Shown piece by piece: positions 31,858 to 42,108 of a stretch of 64,000 nt of DNA. Each line of letters begins with the position of its first letter. The stretch's first letter is position 1. A program made the position numbers and the translations under genes. Source of the DNA: Eledone cirrhosa (taxonomy: Eukaryota > Mollusca > Cephalopoda > Octopoda > Eledonidae); contig OZ024740.1 of NCBI GenBank assembly GCA_964016885.1, positions 989,004 to 1,053,003 on the forward strand, in the 5' to 3' direction. The notes below the pieces were generated by a model that was not told where the DNA came from, searched no databases, and saw only the letters and a program-made list of their open reading frames with translations.

Positions 31858-32310
31858 ATCTCTTTGGTTATATATATATATTATAAGAACAGATTAAAGT
31901 TTAAGCAAAGAATCACTGCTTTCACCTCGGGAGAGGTTGTGAGGAGTATATGTGCTTTTGTAGGATGTTAGTCATGGTAAGTTTTAACTGTGAGAGTTTA
32001 TTATCGAGATCCTACGAAAACACACACATACTCACCACAACCTCTCCAGACCACAACTCGCTACCCTAAGCAACCTCAGATCTAAGAACCTTGTATACCT
32101 TCCATTGGACAAGGGAAAAGAGTTTTGTGTTATTACCAGAGAGGCCTACAACAACCGAGCCCACCAACATCTCTACTCGGACGTCACTGGAATTACACCA
32201 ACACTGATAGAAAACCAGATCAACACTGCCTGGACCAACATCTCGAAGGCTCCTGAAGAGATTCCGGTAGAATTACATAACAAGAAACAGCAGGCTACCC
32301 AACTTCTGCC
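31858..32310 (+). pseudogene. Penelope-like element fragment: N-terminal region of the RT protein
   Basis: In frame from about 32045 the plus strand reads ATLSNLRSKNLVYLPLDKGK, EFCVITREAYNNRAHQHLYS and QINTAWTNISKAPEEIP. The 'L..L......LP.DKG....V....Y' pattern is the conserved N-terminal motif of Penelope-like reverse transcriptases. It is truncated at about 32310, where the zinc-finger 5' flank begins. Upstream, an imperfect ~38-bp inverted repeat (31938-31972 and 32008-32047, GAGAGGTTGTG / CACAACCTCTC) surrounds its start. It is a different lineage from the 33-37 kb element. Confidence 0.5.
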
Positions 32311-32916
32311 ATCTGATCATTTTACAGGAAAGGAAAATGTTTTTTTAATCAGAAATCAGTGAACAATTAGTTTTTACTAAATTTTATTGACTTTATATTT
32401 GGTCTTGAAAACTAAAGTACGTATTATTTCATTTTCCACCACAACACAAACATTGTGAACTTTGCTATCTGAAGTGAAATATCTTGATTTATTACATGTA
32501 CACACATATTTCTACACACACACACGTCTCTCTCTAACCCCCCCCCCCCCCCCCTGTCACACACACTCTCTCTCTGATTGAATTATACATATATATAATA
32601 TACAATTGAATTTTCTTCGTCGAAAATCAGTCTTGGGCTGTCATATGTCTTATTACTTGTACCAACTAAATGCTACATTACAACTTTCTAGAAGAAGAAA
32701 GCTAAGTTCTGCAGTCTTTTGTGGACCCTTTGTATATTAGACTACATGGCATCTATTAACGATATCTACATTTCTTTCGTTTTCCACCACGGCACAAGCA
32801 TTGTGAACTTTTCTAGTATCTAAAGTGAAATATCTTCACTTATTACAACACGTACACACATATTTCTGCACACACACACACATCTATTTCTCTCTCTCAT
32901 ACGTACATACTGTATG

Positions 32917-32954
<38 letters not shown>

Positions 32955-33288
32955 AACGAGTAGGACCCCGACGGCTGAGCTCAAGCCGTTTCGACGGGGT
33001 CCTACTCGTTCCTATTACCCACTCTACTACCCTAAGTATTGAGTACTTTGGTGCGTTATGGTCCACCTGGTTCCTTACCACATTTCCTTCGTTATATATA
33101 TATATATATATTAACCTTCGTCTTTTGAAATTATGGATATTAATTCTCTTGTCACCTGAAATGTCCTCAATAACAAGAACCTTAACTATAGAAGACTTAT
33201 TCGTCTGTTTTATGAGCTGAGGATTTTAGTGTGAATAGAGCTTCTTTCACCTTAACAAAAATAATAGTTGAATACAACACAATAATCA

Positions 33289-33336
<48 letters not shown>
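32311..33336 (+). repeat. Orphan zinc-finger 5' flank (module 3)
   Basis: Shares TTTACAGGAAAGGAAAATG, GAAATCAGTGAACAATTAGT, GAACTTTGCTATCTGAAGTG, TCTGCAGTCTTTTGTGGACC and AACTATAGAAGACTTATTCG with Z1 and Z2 flanks, partly doubled (about 32440-32780 and 32780-33290). No zinc-finger frame follows: the Penelope element and others now separate it from Z3 at 41.9 kb. A C-homopolymer of about 18 lies near 32538-32555. Confidence 0.7.
32952..33092. mobile_element. Short insertion with a strong GC hairpin
   Basis: A perfect 19-bp inverted repeat (32952-32970 and 32995-33013, AGGAACGAGTAGGACCCCG) encloses a second one (ACGGCT / AGCCGT around GAGCTCA). It sits inside what is a plain (TA)n tract in the other flank copies and extends to about 33092. 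It is unlike surrounding AT-rich DNA. Element type unknown. Confidence 0.55.
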
Positions 33337-33339
<3 letters not shown>

Positions 33340-33394
33340 GATATTAATAAATGGAAACTATATTTATAAAACCATATTTATTTCATTATACATA

Positions 33395-33435
33395 TTTCAG
33401 GGATACCAAATTAAATTATGGTATGCCTTCATCAG
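33395..33435 (-). ncRNA. Hammerhead-like core, distal pseudo-LTR
   Basis: CTGATGA, stem II (AUACCA paired with UGGUAU, one C-C mismatch, AGG with CCU), then GAAA. It is the mirror of 37125-37165. Confidence 0.4.
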
Positions 33436-33594
33436 ACAAAATACAATATATAACAGTTTTACAAATAAGCTTTGACGTACCCTATTAAAATGCAACCATT
33501 GTTTTTGGAAGTCATCCGGATAGTGAATTGTTTATATAACTTTAATAAGTCATAGTGTTAAGGACAATTAGAAAAAGACGGAGAGAAAGAAAAA

Positions 33595-33980
33595 ACGTGG
33601 AGAAATATCGGAGAGAGAGAGAGATGCATGGAAAAAAAAAGAAAGAGATAAGTAAAGACAGGAGGAAAGGAAGAAATAAGAAAAACAGAGAGATATTAGG
33701 TCAACAGACAGATAGAAAAACTCAAGAGAGATAAATGTTATATAGAGAGAGAGGGAGATTATGAAAACTTTACGTCATGTCATGTTAAGTTGAGTTAACA
33801 ATTCATATGAAATGAATAATAAAAATATAAATATTAATATTCATGAATGGGACATAGATATATAATATGAGAAATTAAACATTGTTTAATAATGACTATA
33901 TGTTTAGTTTAAACCTTGAGATCAATATACCAAAATTTGGGTTTAATCTCCAAAATGTACACATTGCTAGAGAAAGACAC

Positions 33981-34042
<62 letters not shown>

Positions 34043-35091
34043 GCACGTCCTGAAAATAGAAATTATATTTACTCAAGTCAACAATATAGACATATAAAGC
34101 GCAGACGATTTCTCTTAATCACTGCTATACATTCGTTGTGTTATAAAAAGTTCACAGTATATATACACATAAATATATACGATTAACATTCATGACTTCG
34201 TATATATTATTACCATTCATGCATTTAACATTTCTGCAATCCAAACTGCGTGGTTATGCAATATAACTTTTACCCACACATATACATACTCACACACATA
34301 TACATGTACACCTATATATGTATAAATAAATATCTGCGTGCGTCATCAGGCATCGCTCATGTATACATACAGACATATATACAATCATAAAAAACCTATA
34401 ACACTTTTATATGCATGTTAATACACATACTTTTGTATAGAGATAATCAAATATCAATATATTACTAAGGATTATACTTTGGAAATATAATTATACCAAT
34501 ATAAATTTAAAATACTAAAGGATTATATTTTGGAAATACAACTATATCAATATAGTCAAAAGGACAAACGAATTCTAGAAATGTCAAAGCATTAAATATC
34601 TTTAAAACACTATAGAGTATCTTAAGTTAAAATAATATGTTTCATATATTTAGTATAGAAAATTATCCTACTTATATTTCAATCAAGATATTGAAAGGGT
34701 AGACTTATGAGAATTATGAGAAGCTATCAGAATCAAAGCAAAACTAATAAAAATAAATAAAAATAAAATTAAATAAAAGTTAAATAAATATTATATCAAT
34801 ATAATTTAAAAATTTAAAGATCTAAAAATTTCAAAAAGAATTTAAAAAATTTTCAAAATTCAAAAATTTTAAAGATTTAAAAAACCAAGGATTCTAGAGA
34901 TATCCTTATATTTAGTATAGAAATTTATCCTACGTATATTTTATTTAAGATATTGTAAGTGTAGACGTTTTAAAGTAGTTTATTATATCTATGTTTATAT
35001 TTAGGAAGACAGTTTAAAAAGAAAAAGGTGAAGGAATCTAATGATTTATCGACAGGTTTTATATATTAACTAAATTACTTAATTAATTATA
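33595..35091. other. AT-rich 3' region of the Penelope-like element
   Basis: Purine-rich to 33760, a (TA)n tract at about 33987-34040, then very AT-rich sequence with partly repeated motifs such as GGATTATA(C/T)TTTGGAAATA and ATATTTAGTATAGAAATTTA. No open frame of note. Confidence 0.6.
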
Positions 35092-35313
35092 CTACATTTT
35101 AAATTTATATTTATATTTAAACGTTGAGTTCAATCTATGTCTGCAGCAACTGAATAAATTGTTCCTTAAATTAAGGGAATTTTTGGACTTTAATATAAAG
35201 AATATTTCTTCAATACAAAGATCACAATTTTCAGAAGAGGAATTAAAAGGAGTAGCTTATGAAATAATATTCCAAGTCATCGAATATTTAACATTATCTC
35301 GTTTTAGGTATCA
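35092..35313 (-). pseudogene. C-terminal endonuclease remainder beyond the premature stop
   Basis: In frame with the upstream RT: TGA at 35311, then YLKRDNVKYSMTWNIIS, a TAA, and SSSENCDLCIEEIFFILKS to CCRHRLNST. The C..C and CRH elements are what I expect at the end of this endonuclease family, so the true product was about 73 residues longer. Confidence 0.65.
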
Positions 35314-37005
35314 TAGTAGGCTAGATAGCGAAGTTGAAGATTTTTTGTTTGGATCTGTGAAATAATTTTTATGATTATTGAAGCGAAATTTAAATTCAGT
35401 CGAGGTAGAACCAACATAGTTGAACGAATTTAAATTAGTTTTAACATTACAATTGTACACTACATTTTTAGCTAAGCAGTTGTTATTTAGCGGACAGTTA
35501 GATTTATTTCTACAGTTACAGTTATTCAATTGAACATTGCTTGGGTTATTATTGGTATTTTGGTTAGGTTTTAAATTTCTATTATTAATTCTATTAATAT
35601 TTTGTGCTAAATTTTTGGTGGACGAGTAAGTTAATTTTATAGTGTGTCTATTAAAAATTGAGTAATATTTATGTGTTCTAGGGAAGCGTTTGTCAAGAGC
35701 TTTAAAGAATAGTTTAGCAATAGGGGTTTTAATATTTAGTGAGAAAGGGGGAGCAAACCATAATATGTTTCTAGTTCTATTTCTTTTTCGGCTTTTGGAA
35801 TTATTGTAATGTTTTCTATTATAGTTGCTAAAGTTGTTACCATAATTAAAATTGTTATTATTTTGGTTAGTTTGCTTATTATTATTATTATCAATGTATT
35901 TAATTTCATTTCTATATCCAGCTCTACCTAACGCTTCGTTGTAATACTGCGCTTTTTCATCAAATATATTTTTATTAGATGAAATTCTTGAAATTCTTTC
36001 TTGAACAGAGTTCACTATAGTATTTTTAACAGATCTGGGGTGATTAGAGTTAAAATTAAGATAATTCAAGTTCTCATTTAGTTTGTGAAATGGATAATGA
36101 AGACATGTGTTGAGATTTAGTGTTACGTCAAGAAAATTGACTATTTTATGGTTATTCTCTATTTCTACTTTTAGATTATGGTAATTAAAAAATTGTATAA
36201 TTTGTTTTCTTTTCCTATTTAGTTCACAGCTATTATTTTGTATAAGTAAAAGCATGTCATCACGATATAAGCCTCCGGTTACACCTGGTATTTTTCTATG
36301 TAGCGAATTAATTATAAATAGGCCCACAAGGTCCGTTACCTGAGCTGAGTCTGATGATCCCATAGTTATGTCGAAATTATTATTTCTATCTGCCCTAGTC
36401 CAGAGTTGGTTATTAAATTCTATCAATGTTTTCCTTGCCGATAATATAGTGTGCATTTCATTGCTAGTTAGGTCAGTATGTTTAAATGCGTAATTTAGTG
36501 CCTTATTCAGTAGATTAGGAGTGATAGATGAGTAGTAGTTAGTAATATCCAGCTGAATAAACTTATTATTATAGTTATATTTAATTTCTTTAAACCAATC
36601 GATAACCTCACTAGTCCCTTTCCATAATTTTAAGTAAGATAAATTAGGTAAGTTTTTAATTTGTTGTATTACCCTGTCTAGAATATTTTTGCTAAGTTTG
36701 CCCAGGTCAGATTTAGATGGTGCAATTAATCTGACTGGTAAATCATTTTCAAAGTTTCTTTTGTGATCCTTCATATTGATCTTAGGTTTCCTAGGCATGA
36801 AGGGTTGTGTTTTATTCTCAATGTCTAATTCATGCATTATACAAGATGCATCTGTATTCAATTTTTCAAGTTCGTCCTTATTTGCTACCTTGTACTTTTT
36901 CCTTAGTTCTTTCAATATAAGGTCGTTATACATGTCCTTTTCTATTCCATTTCTTTCTCTCCGTCTTTTTCTTTCTCTCCGTCTTTTTCTAATTGTCCTT
37001 AACAC
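35311..37005 (-). CDS. Penelope-like reverse transcriptase with GIY-YIG endonuclease
   Basis: An open frame of 564 residues. RT motifs: LIAPSKSDLGKLSKNILD (94-110), FIQLDITNYYSSI (motif A, Asp 153), DITMGSSDSAQVTDLVGLF (motif B), GLYRDDMLLLI (motif C, YRDD 247-250) and NFLDVTLNL. Asn-rich linker 372-404, then ILWFAPPFSLNIKT and IFNRHTIKLTYS. A Cys cluster (C496, C498, C504, C510; CPLNNNC) precedes the endonuclease: VVY at 515-517, YVGSTSTEF at 530, FRFNNH with Arg 541 and His 545. The stop at 35311 looks like nonsense: the same frame carries on to 35092 with KRDNVKYSMTWNII and ENCDLCIEE, crossing one more stop. Known role: target-primed copying of the element. Inactive as read unless another copy complements it. 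Confidence 0.85.
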   Translation of the reverse strand: MLRTIRKRRRERKRRRERNGIEKDMYNDLILKELRKKYKVANKDELEKLNTDASCIMHELDIENKTQPFMPRKPKINMKDHKRNFENDLPVRLIAPSKSDLGKLSKNILDRVIQQIKNLPNLSYLKLWKGTSEVIDWFKEIKYNYNNKFIQLDITNYYSSITPNLLNKALNYAFKHTDLTSNEMHTILSARKTLIEFNNQLWTRADRNNNFDITMGSSDSAQVTDLVGLFIINSLHRKIPGVTGGLYRDDMLLLIQNNSCELNRKRKQIIQFFNYHNLKVEIENNHKIVNFLDVTLNLNTCLHYPFHKLNENLNYLNFNSNHPRSVKNTIVNSVQERISRISSNKNIFDEKAQYYNEALGRAGYRNEIKYIDNNNNKQTNQNNNNFNYGNNFSNYNRKHYNNSKSRKRNRTRNILWFAPPFSLNIKTPIAKLFFKALDKRFPRTHKYYSIFNRHTIKLTYSSTKNLAQNINRINNRNLKPNQNTNNNPSNVQLNNCNCRNKSNCPLNNNCLAKNVVYNCNVKTNLNSFNYVGSTSTEFKFRFNNHKNYFTDPNKKSSTSLSSLL

Positions 37006-37124
37006 TATGACTTATTAAAGTTATATAAACAATTCACTATCCGGATGACTTCCAAAAACAATGGTTGCATTTTAATAGGGTACGTCAAAGCTTATTTGTA
37101 AAACTGTTATATATTGTATTTTGT

Positions 37125-37165
37125 CTGATGAAGGCATACCATAATTTAATTTGGTATCCCTGAAA
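37125..37165 (+). ncRNA. Hammerhead-like core, proximal pseudo-LTR
   Basis: CTGATGA at 37125-37131, stem II hairpin AUACCA/UGGUAU, GAAA at 37162-37165. It is the strongest version because the stem has nine pairs with one mismatch. Confidence 0.4.
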
Positions 37166-37309
37166 TATGTATAATGAAATAAATTTGGTTTTATAAATAT
37201 AGTTTCCATTTATTAATATCGTATATCTACTCCAAATACTTGTCGAGTGCTTTATATCAGTTATAAAAATATTTACTTGTTGTATCCCAACAATTTTAAA
37301 TAGAACTTT

Positions 37310-37312
<3 letters not shown>

Positions 37313-37386
<74 letters not shown>
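37313..37386. repeat. (TA)n microsatellite
   Basis: About 74 bp of uninterrupted TA between two mobile elements. Confidence 0.95.
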
Positions 37387-37388
<2 letters not shown>

Positions 37389-38343
37389 TAGACATGAAAA
37401 ATGCGCAAGCTCAAAAGTGCCACAGAATGTTATAATAAACCTTCAAAAGTGTGGGACTAGAGTTGTTGCTAAAAAATATTGTAATCATTATATATCGTAC
37501 ATTCTGTGGCATCCTTTATAAAAATAGCTTAAACCAACGAAGCCTTTATTTTTACGCTATTTCACTTAGTTAATTCTTAGAGTGTAACATATAAAAATAT
37601 GATTTACAACTATAAAATAAATTAATTAATATAATAACAGAGCTGCGGAGCTGAAATTTAGGAAATAATGGAGTATCGGATCCTGAGTTGGAGCCAGTCA
37701 ATTTTTGACCGACTCCGCAGCCCTGTATAATACATTTCATATTAAAGTTATTAATAAACCTATTTTACACTTCATGCAAATTACCACGAGATATTGATAT
37801 TAGATATAAGATACAGCGCAATATCTACAGCTGTAAAAGTACGAAAGCGAAGTAATAATAAGTGGCTTAAGGTAATTCCAATATGAAAGTTTGTAGTGAT
37901 AAAAATTTGATAATGCAATACGATTGTTAATATTATAGTTCTATGAAAATGTAACAATAGATAACTAAATTATTTTACTATCAGTATATTTAAGAAATTA
38001 TCATTATAGATTTGATCGTTCATATAAGCATCATATTAAGTTTCAACACAATTATTTTGTTACTATGAGTATATGATAATAATATTACGTAATTATTTAT
38101 AGCTGTTATTACATTAAACATAGATGTATTTATTTTTATATGTTACACTCTAAGAATTAACTAAGTGAAATAGCGTAAAAATAAAGGCTTCGTTGGTTTA
38201 AGCTATTTTTATAAAGGATGCCACAGAATGTACGATATATAATGATTACAATATTTTTTAGCAACAACTCTAGTCCCACACTTTTGAAGGTTTATTATAA
38301 CATTCTGTGGCACTTTTGAGCTTGCGCATTTTTCATGTCTAGT
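37387..38343. mobile_element. 957-bp non-autonomous element with 213-bp perfect inverted repeats
   Basis: 37387-37599 and 38131-38343 appear identical in reverse complement. Ends are ACTAGACATGAAAAATGCGC and its complement. The inside is AT-rich with no frame. The flanks are TATATAT and TTAATAT; I cannot fix a target duplication. The identity of the two ends implies recent insertion or conversion. Superfamily unknown. Confidence 0.88.
37638..37725. mobile_element. 88-bp hAT-like MITE nested in the 957-bp element
   Basis: Ends CAGAGCTGCGGAGCTGAAAT and GACCGACTCCGCAGCCCTG, the 'CAGGGCTGCGGAGTCGG' style of hAT-related MITEs. TATAATAA and TATAATAC flank it, a 7-of-8 match to an 8-bp target duplication. 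Confidence 0.75.
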
Positions 38344-38900
38344 TTAATATTTTTTTAAGGCAACGCTTGTAATAACTCTAGTTAAACAGGATATATATTA
38401 ATAATAAATTATCGTTGTAATGTAATTAGATTATGTAATTGTTATTATAAATTATCTTATAAATATTAGTGTAAGATGTATAAAAATATTTTCAGACTTT
38501 TAATATAAACAACTACAAAAAACAATCAATATTAAATCAATATATTATACATAATAGAAAACATAAAATATACAATACAAAAACAAAATATTTACATACA
38601 TTTGCAATTATCAGTGTATATACATTTTCTTTATATTCCCTGAGCAAATTAATAAGATTTGTTTTTATTGTACATAATTTGATGACTTGTTGGAGTGTAT
38701 TAAAAGATAGCAACAATTTGTGATTAAATTGTTATCTTAAGCAACTCACTTTTTAATAGTTGTTGGCTGAGCGAAATTGTAAAAGCCTATGAGCAAATAT
38801 AAAAAAAAATACACAAACAACATTTCCTTGTGTTATTACAACATTAGATAAAATAATTGAGCAATGTCGTTATATTTTGCTCTTATTGCACATTAATAGT
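38344..38900. other. AT-rich region, nothing recognised
   Basis: Very AT-rich with A-runs; no gene, SINE or LINE motif seen. Confidence 0.5.
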
Positions 38901-39070
38901 GTTTCTATTTTTCGGCACAAATCCATTACGGCAGTCCATTACTGGTACTTTATTTTATCGAATTAGTAAGTATGAAAGTCGAAGTTAACCTCGGCAGGAT
39001 TTGAACTTAGAATGCAAAGGACCATAACAATACTGCAAAGCATGGTGTCTGACGCTCTACCAATACTTGT
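38901..39070 (-). mobile_element. Diverged type 2 SINE
   Basis: TTACTGGTACTTTATTTTAT, AACCTCGGCAGGATTTGAAC and GACGCTCTACCAATAC are the type 2 SINE in reverse, with many substitutions. Confidence 0.8.
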
Positions 39071-39794
<724 letters not shown>

Positions 39795-39980
39795 TGTTTC
39801 TACTTTAGGCACAAGGCCAGCAAATTACCCAGTACATTACTGGTACTTTATTTTATCGACCCCGTAAGGATGAAAGGCAAAGTTAACCTCGGCGGGATTT
39901 GAACTCAGACTGTAAAGGGACGTAACTATGCTAGAAAGCATGGCGTCCAACCCTCTACCGATACTGCCAATTCACCGCCC
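39795..39980 (-). mobile_element. Type 2 SINE, complete, 15-bp target duplication
   Basis: Full-length copy in reverse, ending in CCAATTCACCGCCC. TGTAGGCGAAATAAT flanks both sides (39780-39794 and 39981-39995). Confidence 0.93.
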
Positions 39981-39995
39981 TGTAGGCGAAATAAT

Positions 39996-41112
39996 GCAAT
40001 GGTTTAATAGGGAAGATATAACTTACGAATTATGTCTCTAACCGTGTAACGCTTTTTAAGTAGATAACTACAATTGAAAATACTAAAGAAATGGAACCAA
40101 CAATTCAATTTGAAAGTCGTCTAGTGACAGTGTATTACTGGTACTTTATTTTATCGACCCCGTAACGATGAAAGGCAAAAATGCAAATGCTTAAAATTTA
40201 AATTGCCTTAATTCTATCGTCTGCTGTTTCATTAAAGGGAGATTATCGTCTGTATTTAATTCTATCGTCTACTGTTCCACTAAACAGATATACCTCCACT
40301 ATCGTCTCTATTTATACATTTTAACTTATAACTTATACACATTTGATTTGAAATATTTTATCTAGTCCCCCCTCTCAATATTATGATGATTTCTTTCGAA
40401 TGAAACAGTTCTAGTCCTGTAGAAGCCATTTATATATATAATTGAACTGAGTTAAAAATTCACAATATTTATAATTAAATAAGCTCATATATATATGTGT
40501 GTATTTATCTGTTTATTGTATTATATATAATGTGTGTATATACAGGATGTCCCCCAAAAATATATACACACTTCAACAGCATTCTAATAACTATTGCCTG
40601 TACAGGTAATCAAAGTGTCAATCGAATGTTAGTTTCGTGTTTTAACAGTACAAATTTACAATACACACATAAAACCAGTGTATATACATACATGAGTGTG
40701 TATACACATACATGAATGTGTATATACAATATATATGTATATATATATATAGACACATGTATTCACGGTGCAACGGTACATTAAAATATAGATGCGGGAG
40801 AGGGGGTGTATATATAGGGGCGCTGGGGATAAAGGAGTGTAAAGCGTGTGTAATTGATATATTGAAGGAGAGGAGCGTGCAGCGATAGAGTAACAAATAT
40901 ATAGAGAGGGGGAGAGATGGTATTGAAGGGGAGGAGTGCAAAGCGAAAGAGTAAGAGATATAAATAGAGACGGAACAGATAGAGAGAAACAGGCGTAAGT
41001 AACAGTGGAAGAGATATAGAGAGAGGTACTCTGATTGGTTGAAAATTAGCCAATGACATACGATCACCACCACGGCTATCCCCGAAAAATTTTTAAAGAA
41101 GCTAGGCATATA
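39996..41112. other. Mostly unassigned, with a SINE scrap and one tandem-repeat unit end
   Basis: 40133-40178 is an internal SINE piece (TTTATTTTATCGACCCCGTA). 40395-40437 matches the 2-5 kb tandem repeat (AGTTCTAGTCCTGTAGAAGC). 40780-41030 is purine-rich with repeated GGGGAG(G/A)AG-like motifs. No gene. Confidence 0.5.
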
Positions 41113-41166
41113 TGTTAGAACACGAAAAGTGAACATTCTGTGTTTCACACTTTTCGTGTTCTAACA
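41113..41166. repeat. 19-bp perfect inverted repeat at the edge of a giant (TA)n
   Basis: TGTTAGAACACGAAAAGTG (41113-41131) and its complement (41148-41166), 16-nt loop. Possibly the end of a small element. Confidence 0.75.
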
Positions 41167-41168
41167 GA

Positions 41169-41322
<154 letters not shown>

Positions 41323-41697
41323 GGAGGCACATGGCTTAGTGGTTAGAGCATTGGCCTTGCAATCGAAAGGTTGTGAGTTCAATTCTCAGACCGTGTGATG
41401 TGTTGTTTCCTTGAGCAAGACACTTTATTTCACATTGCTCCAGTTTACTCAGCTGTAGAAATGAGATGATAGGGACTGGGGTCCCTATTATTCCACTGCA
41501 AAAAAGCACCCAGCACTCACTGTAAATGAGGTTGGTGTTAGGAAGGGCATTCAGCTGTAGAAATCAAGCCAGAATCAGTTCCCATATGAGCAAGACAAGG
41601 TCAGCTGACTGGACACTGCCCACAACAGGACAACCCGTCTAACCCATGCTAATGTGGAAGAACAGACGTAAAACGGTGATGATGATGATGATGATAT
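41323..41697 (+). mobile_element. SINE S1: full tRNA-derived SINE with LINE-type tail
   Basis: GGAGGCACATGGCTTAGTGG (A box), AGAGCATTGGCCTTGCAATC, GGTTGTGAGTTCAATTCTCA (B box), GAGATGATAGGGAC body, then GTTAGGAAGGGCATTCAGCT and a GATGATGATGATGATGAT tail shared with the local LINE. Confidence 0.93.
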
Positions 41698-41939
41698 GCA
41701 TATATATAAGCACTTGCTTTTTCTTCACCCAAGATCAGTCTTACGATGTTATATGTCTTATTACTTGTACCAACTGAACTCTACATTACAACATTGTAGA
41801 AGAAGAAAACGGAGTTCTGCAGTCTTTTATGGACCCTTTGTATATTAGACTACATAACATCTATTAACCATATCTACATATCTTAATGTATCAGTAGAAG
41901 TGGTGAGAATCCTTTATGTAAAGATCACTAGCTAGAAAT
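41698..41939 (+). promoter_or_regulatory. Proximal 5' flank of Z3
   Basis: GCACTTGCTTTTTCTTCACC, TCTGCAGTCTTTTATGGACC, AATCCTTTATGTAAAGATCA and CTAGCTAGAAATATG match the last 240 bp before Z2. Confidence 0.7.
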
Positions 41940-42108
41940 ATGTCTGAATATAACTGTGAGAATTTGCAGGAAAACTTTCTCTTCAAGACTGACACTATCC
42001 TCACGTGGGAAATTACACACTGAAGAAAAACACTTCCACTGTGAAATATGTGAGAAATCTTTCACATGGACTTCTTTGCTGGTTGTTCACAAATGTAGTC
42101 AACACTAG
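41940..42108 (+). pseudogene. Z3: collapsed C2H2 zinc-finger pseudogene
   Basis: Begins ATGTCTGAATATAACTGTGA like the others, but an extra A (TGTGAGAATTTGC versus TGTGAGATTTGT) shifts finger 1 out of frame. The second remaining unit (HCEICEKSFTWTSLLVVHKC) corresponds to the last finger of Z2. Everything between has been deleted, probably by recombination between fingers. The 5' and 3' flanks are preserved. Confidence 0.88.

Larger units (their letters stand above)
33337..37312 (-). mobile_element. Penelope-like retroelement with inverted terminal pseudo-LTRs
   Basis: 33337-33594 and 36966-37223 are reverse complements of 258 bp each with no length difference and about one visible mismatch. 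Between them lie a minus-strand RT-endonuclease frame (37005 down) and a long AT-rich 3' region. The outer flank 37224-37312 (TTGTCGAGTGCTTTATATCA) also occurs beside the palindrome at 918-1010. Both ends abut (TA)n tracts. Inverted and partial pseudo-LTRs are a known feature of Penelope-like elements. In-frame stops late in the endonuclease suggest it is now defective. Confidence 0.85.

Noticed and set aside
32105..32362. An independent small host gene
   Set aside because: It matches the start of a Penelope-type protein and its last residues come from the zinc-finger 5' flank.
40540..40700. A transposon end at ACAGGATGTCCCCCAAAAAT
   Set aside because: The motif recalls known terminal sequences but no inverted partner or target duplication was found nearby.
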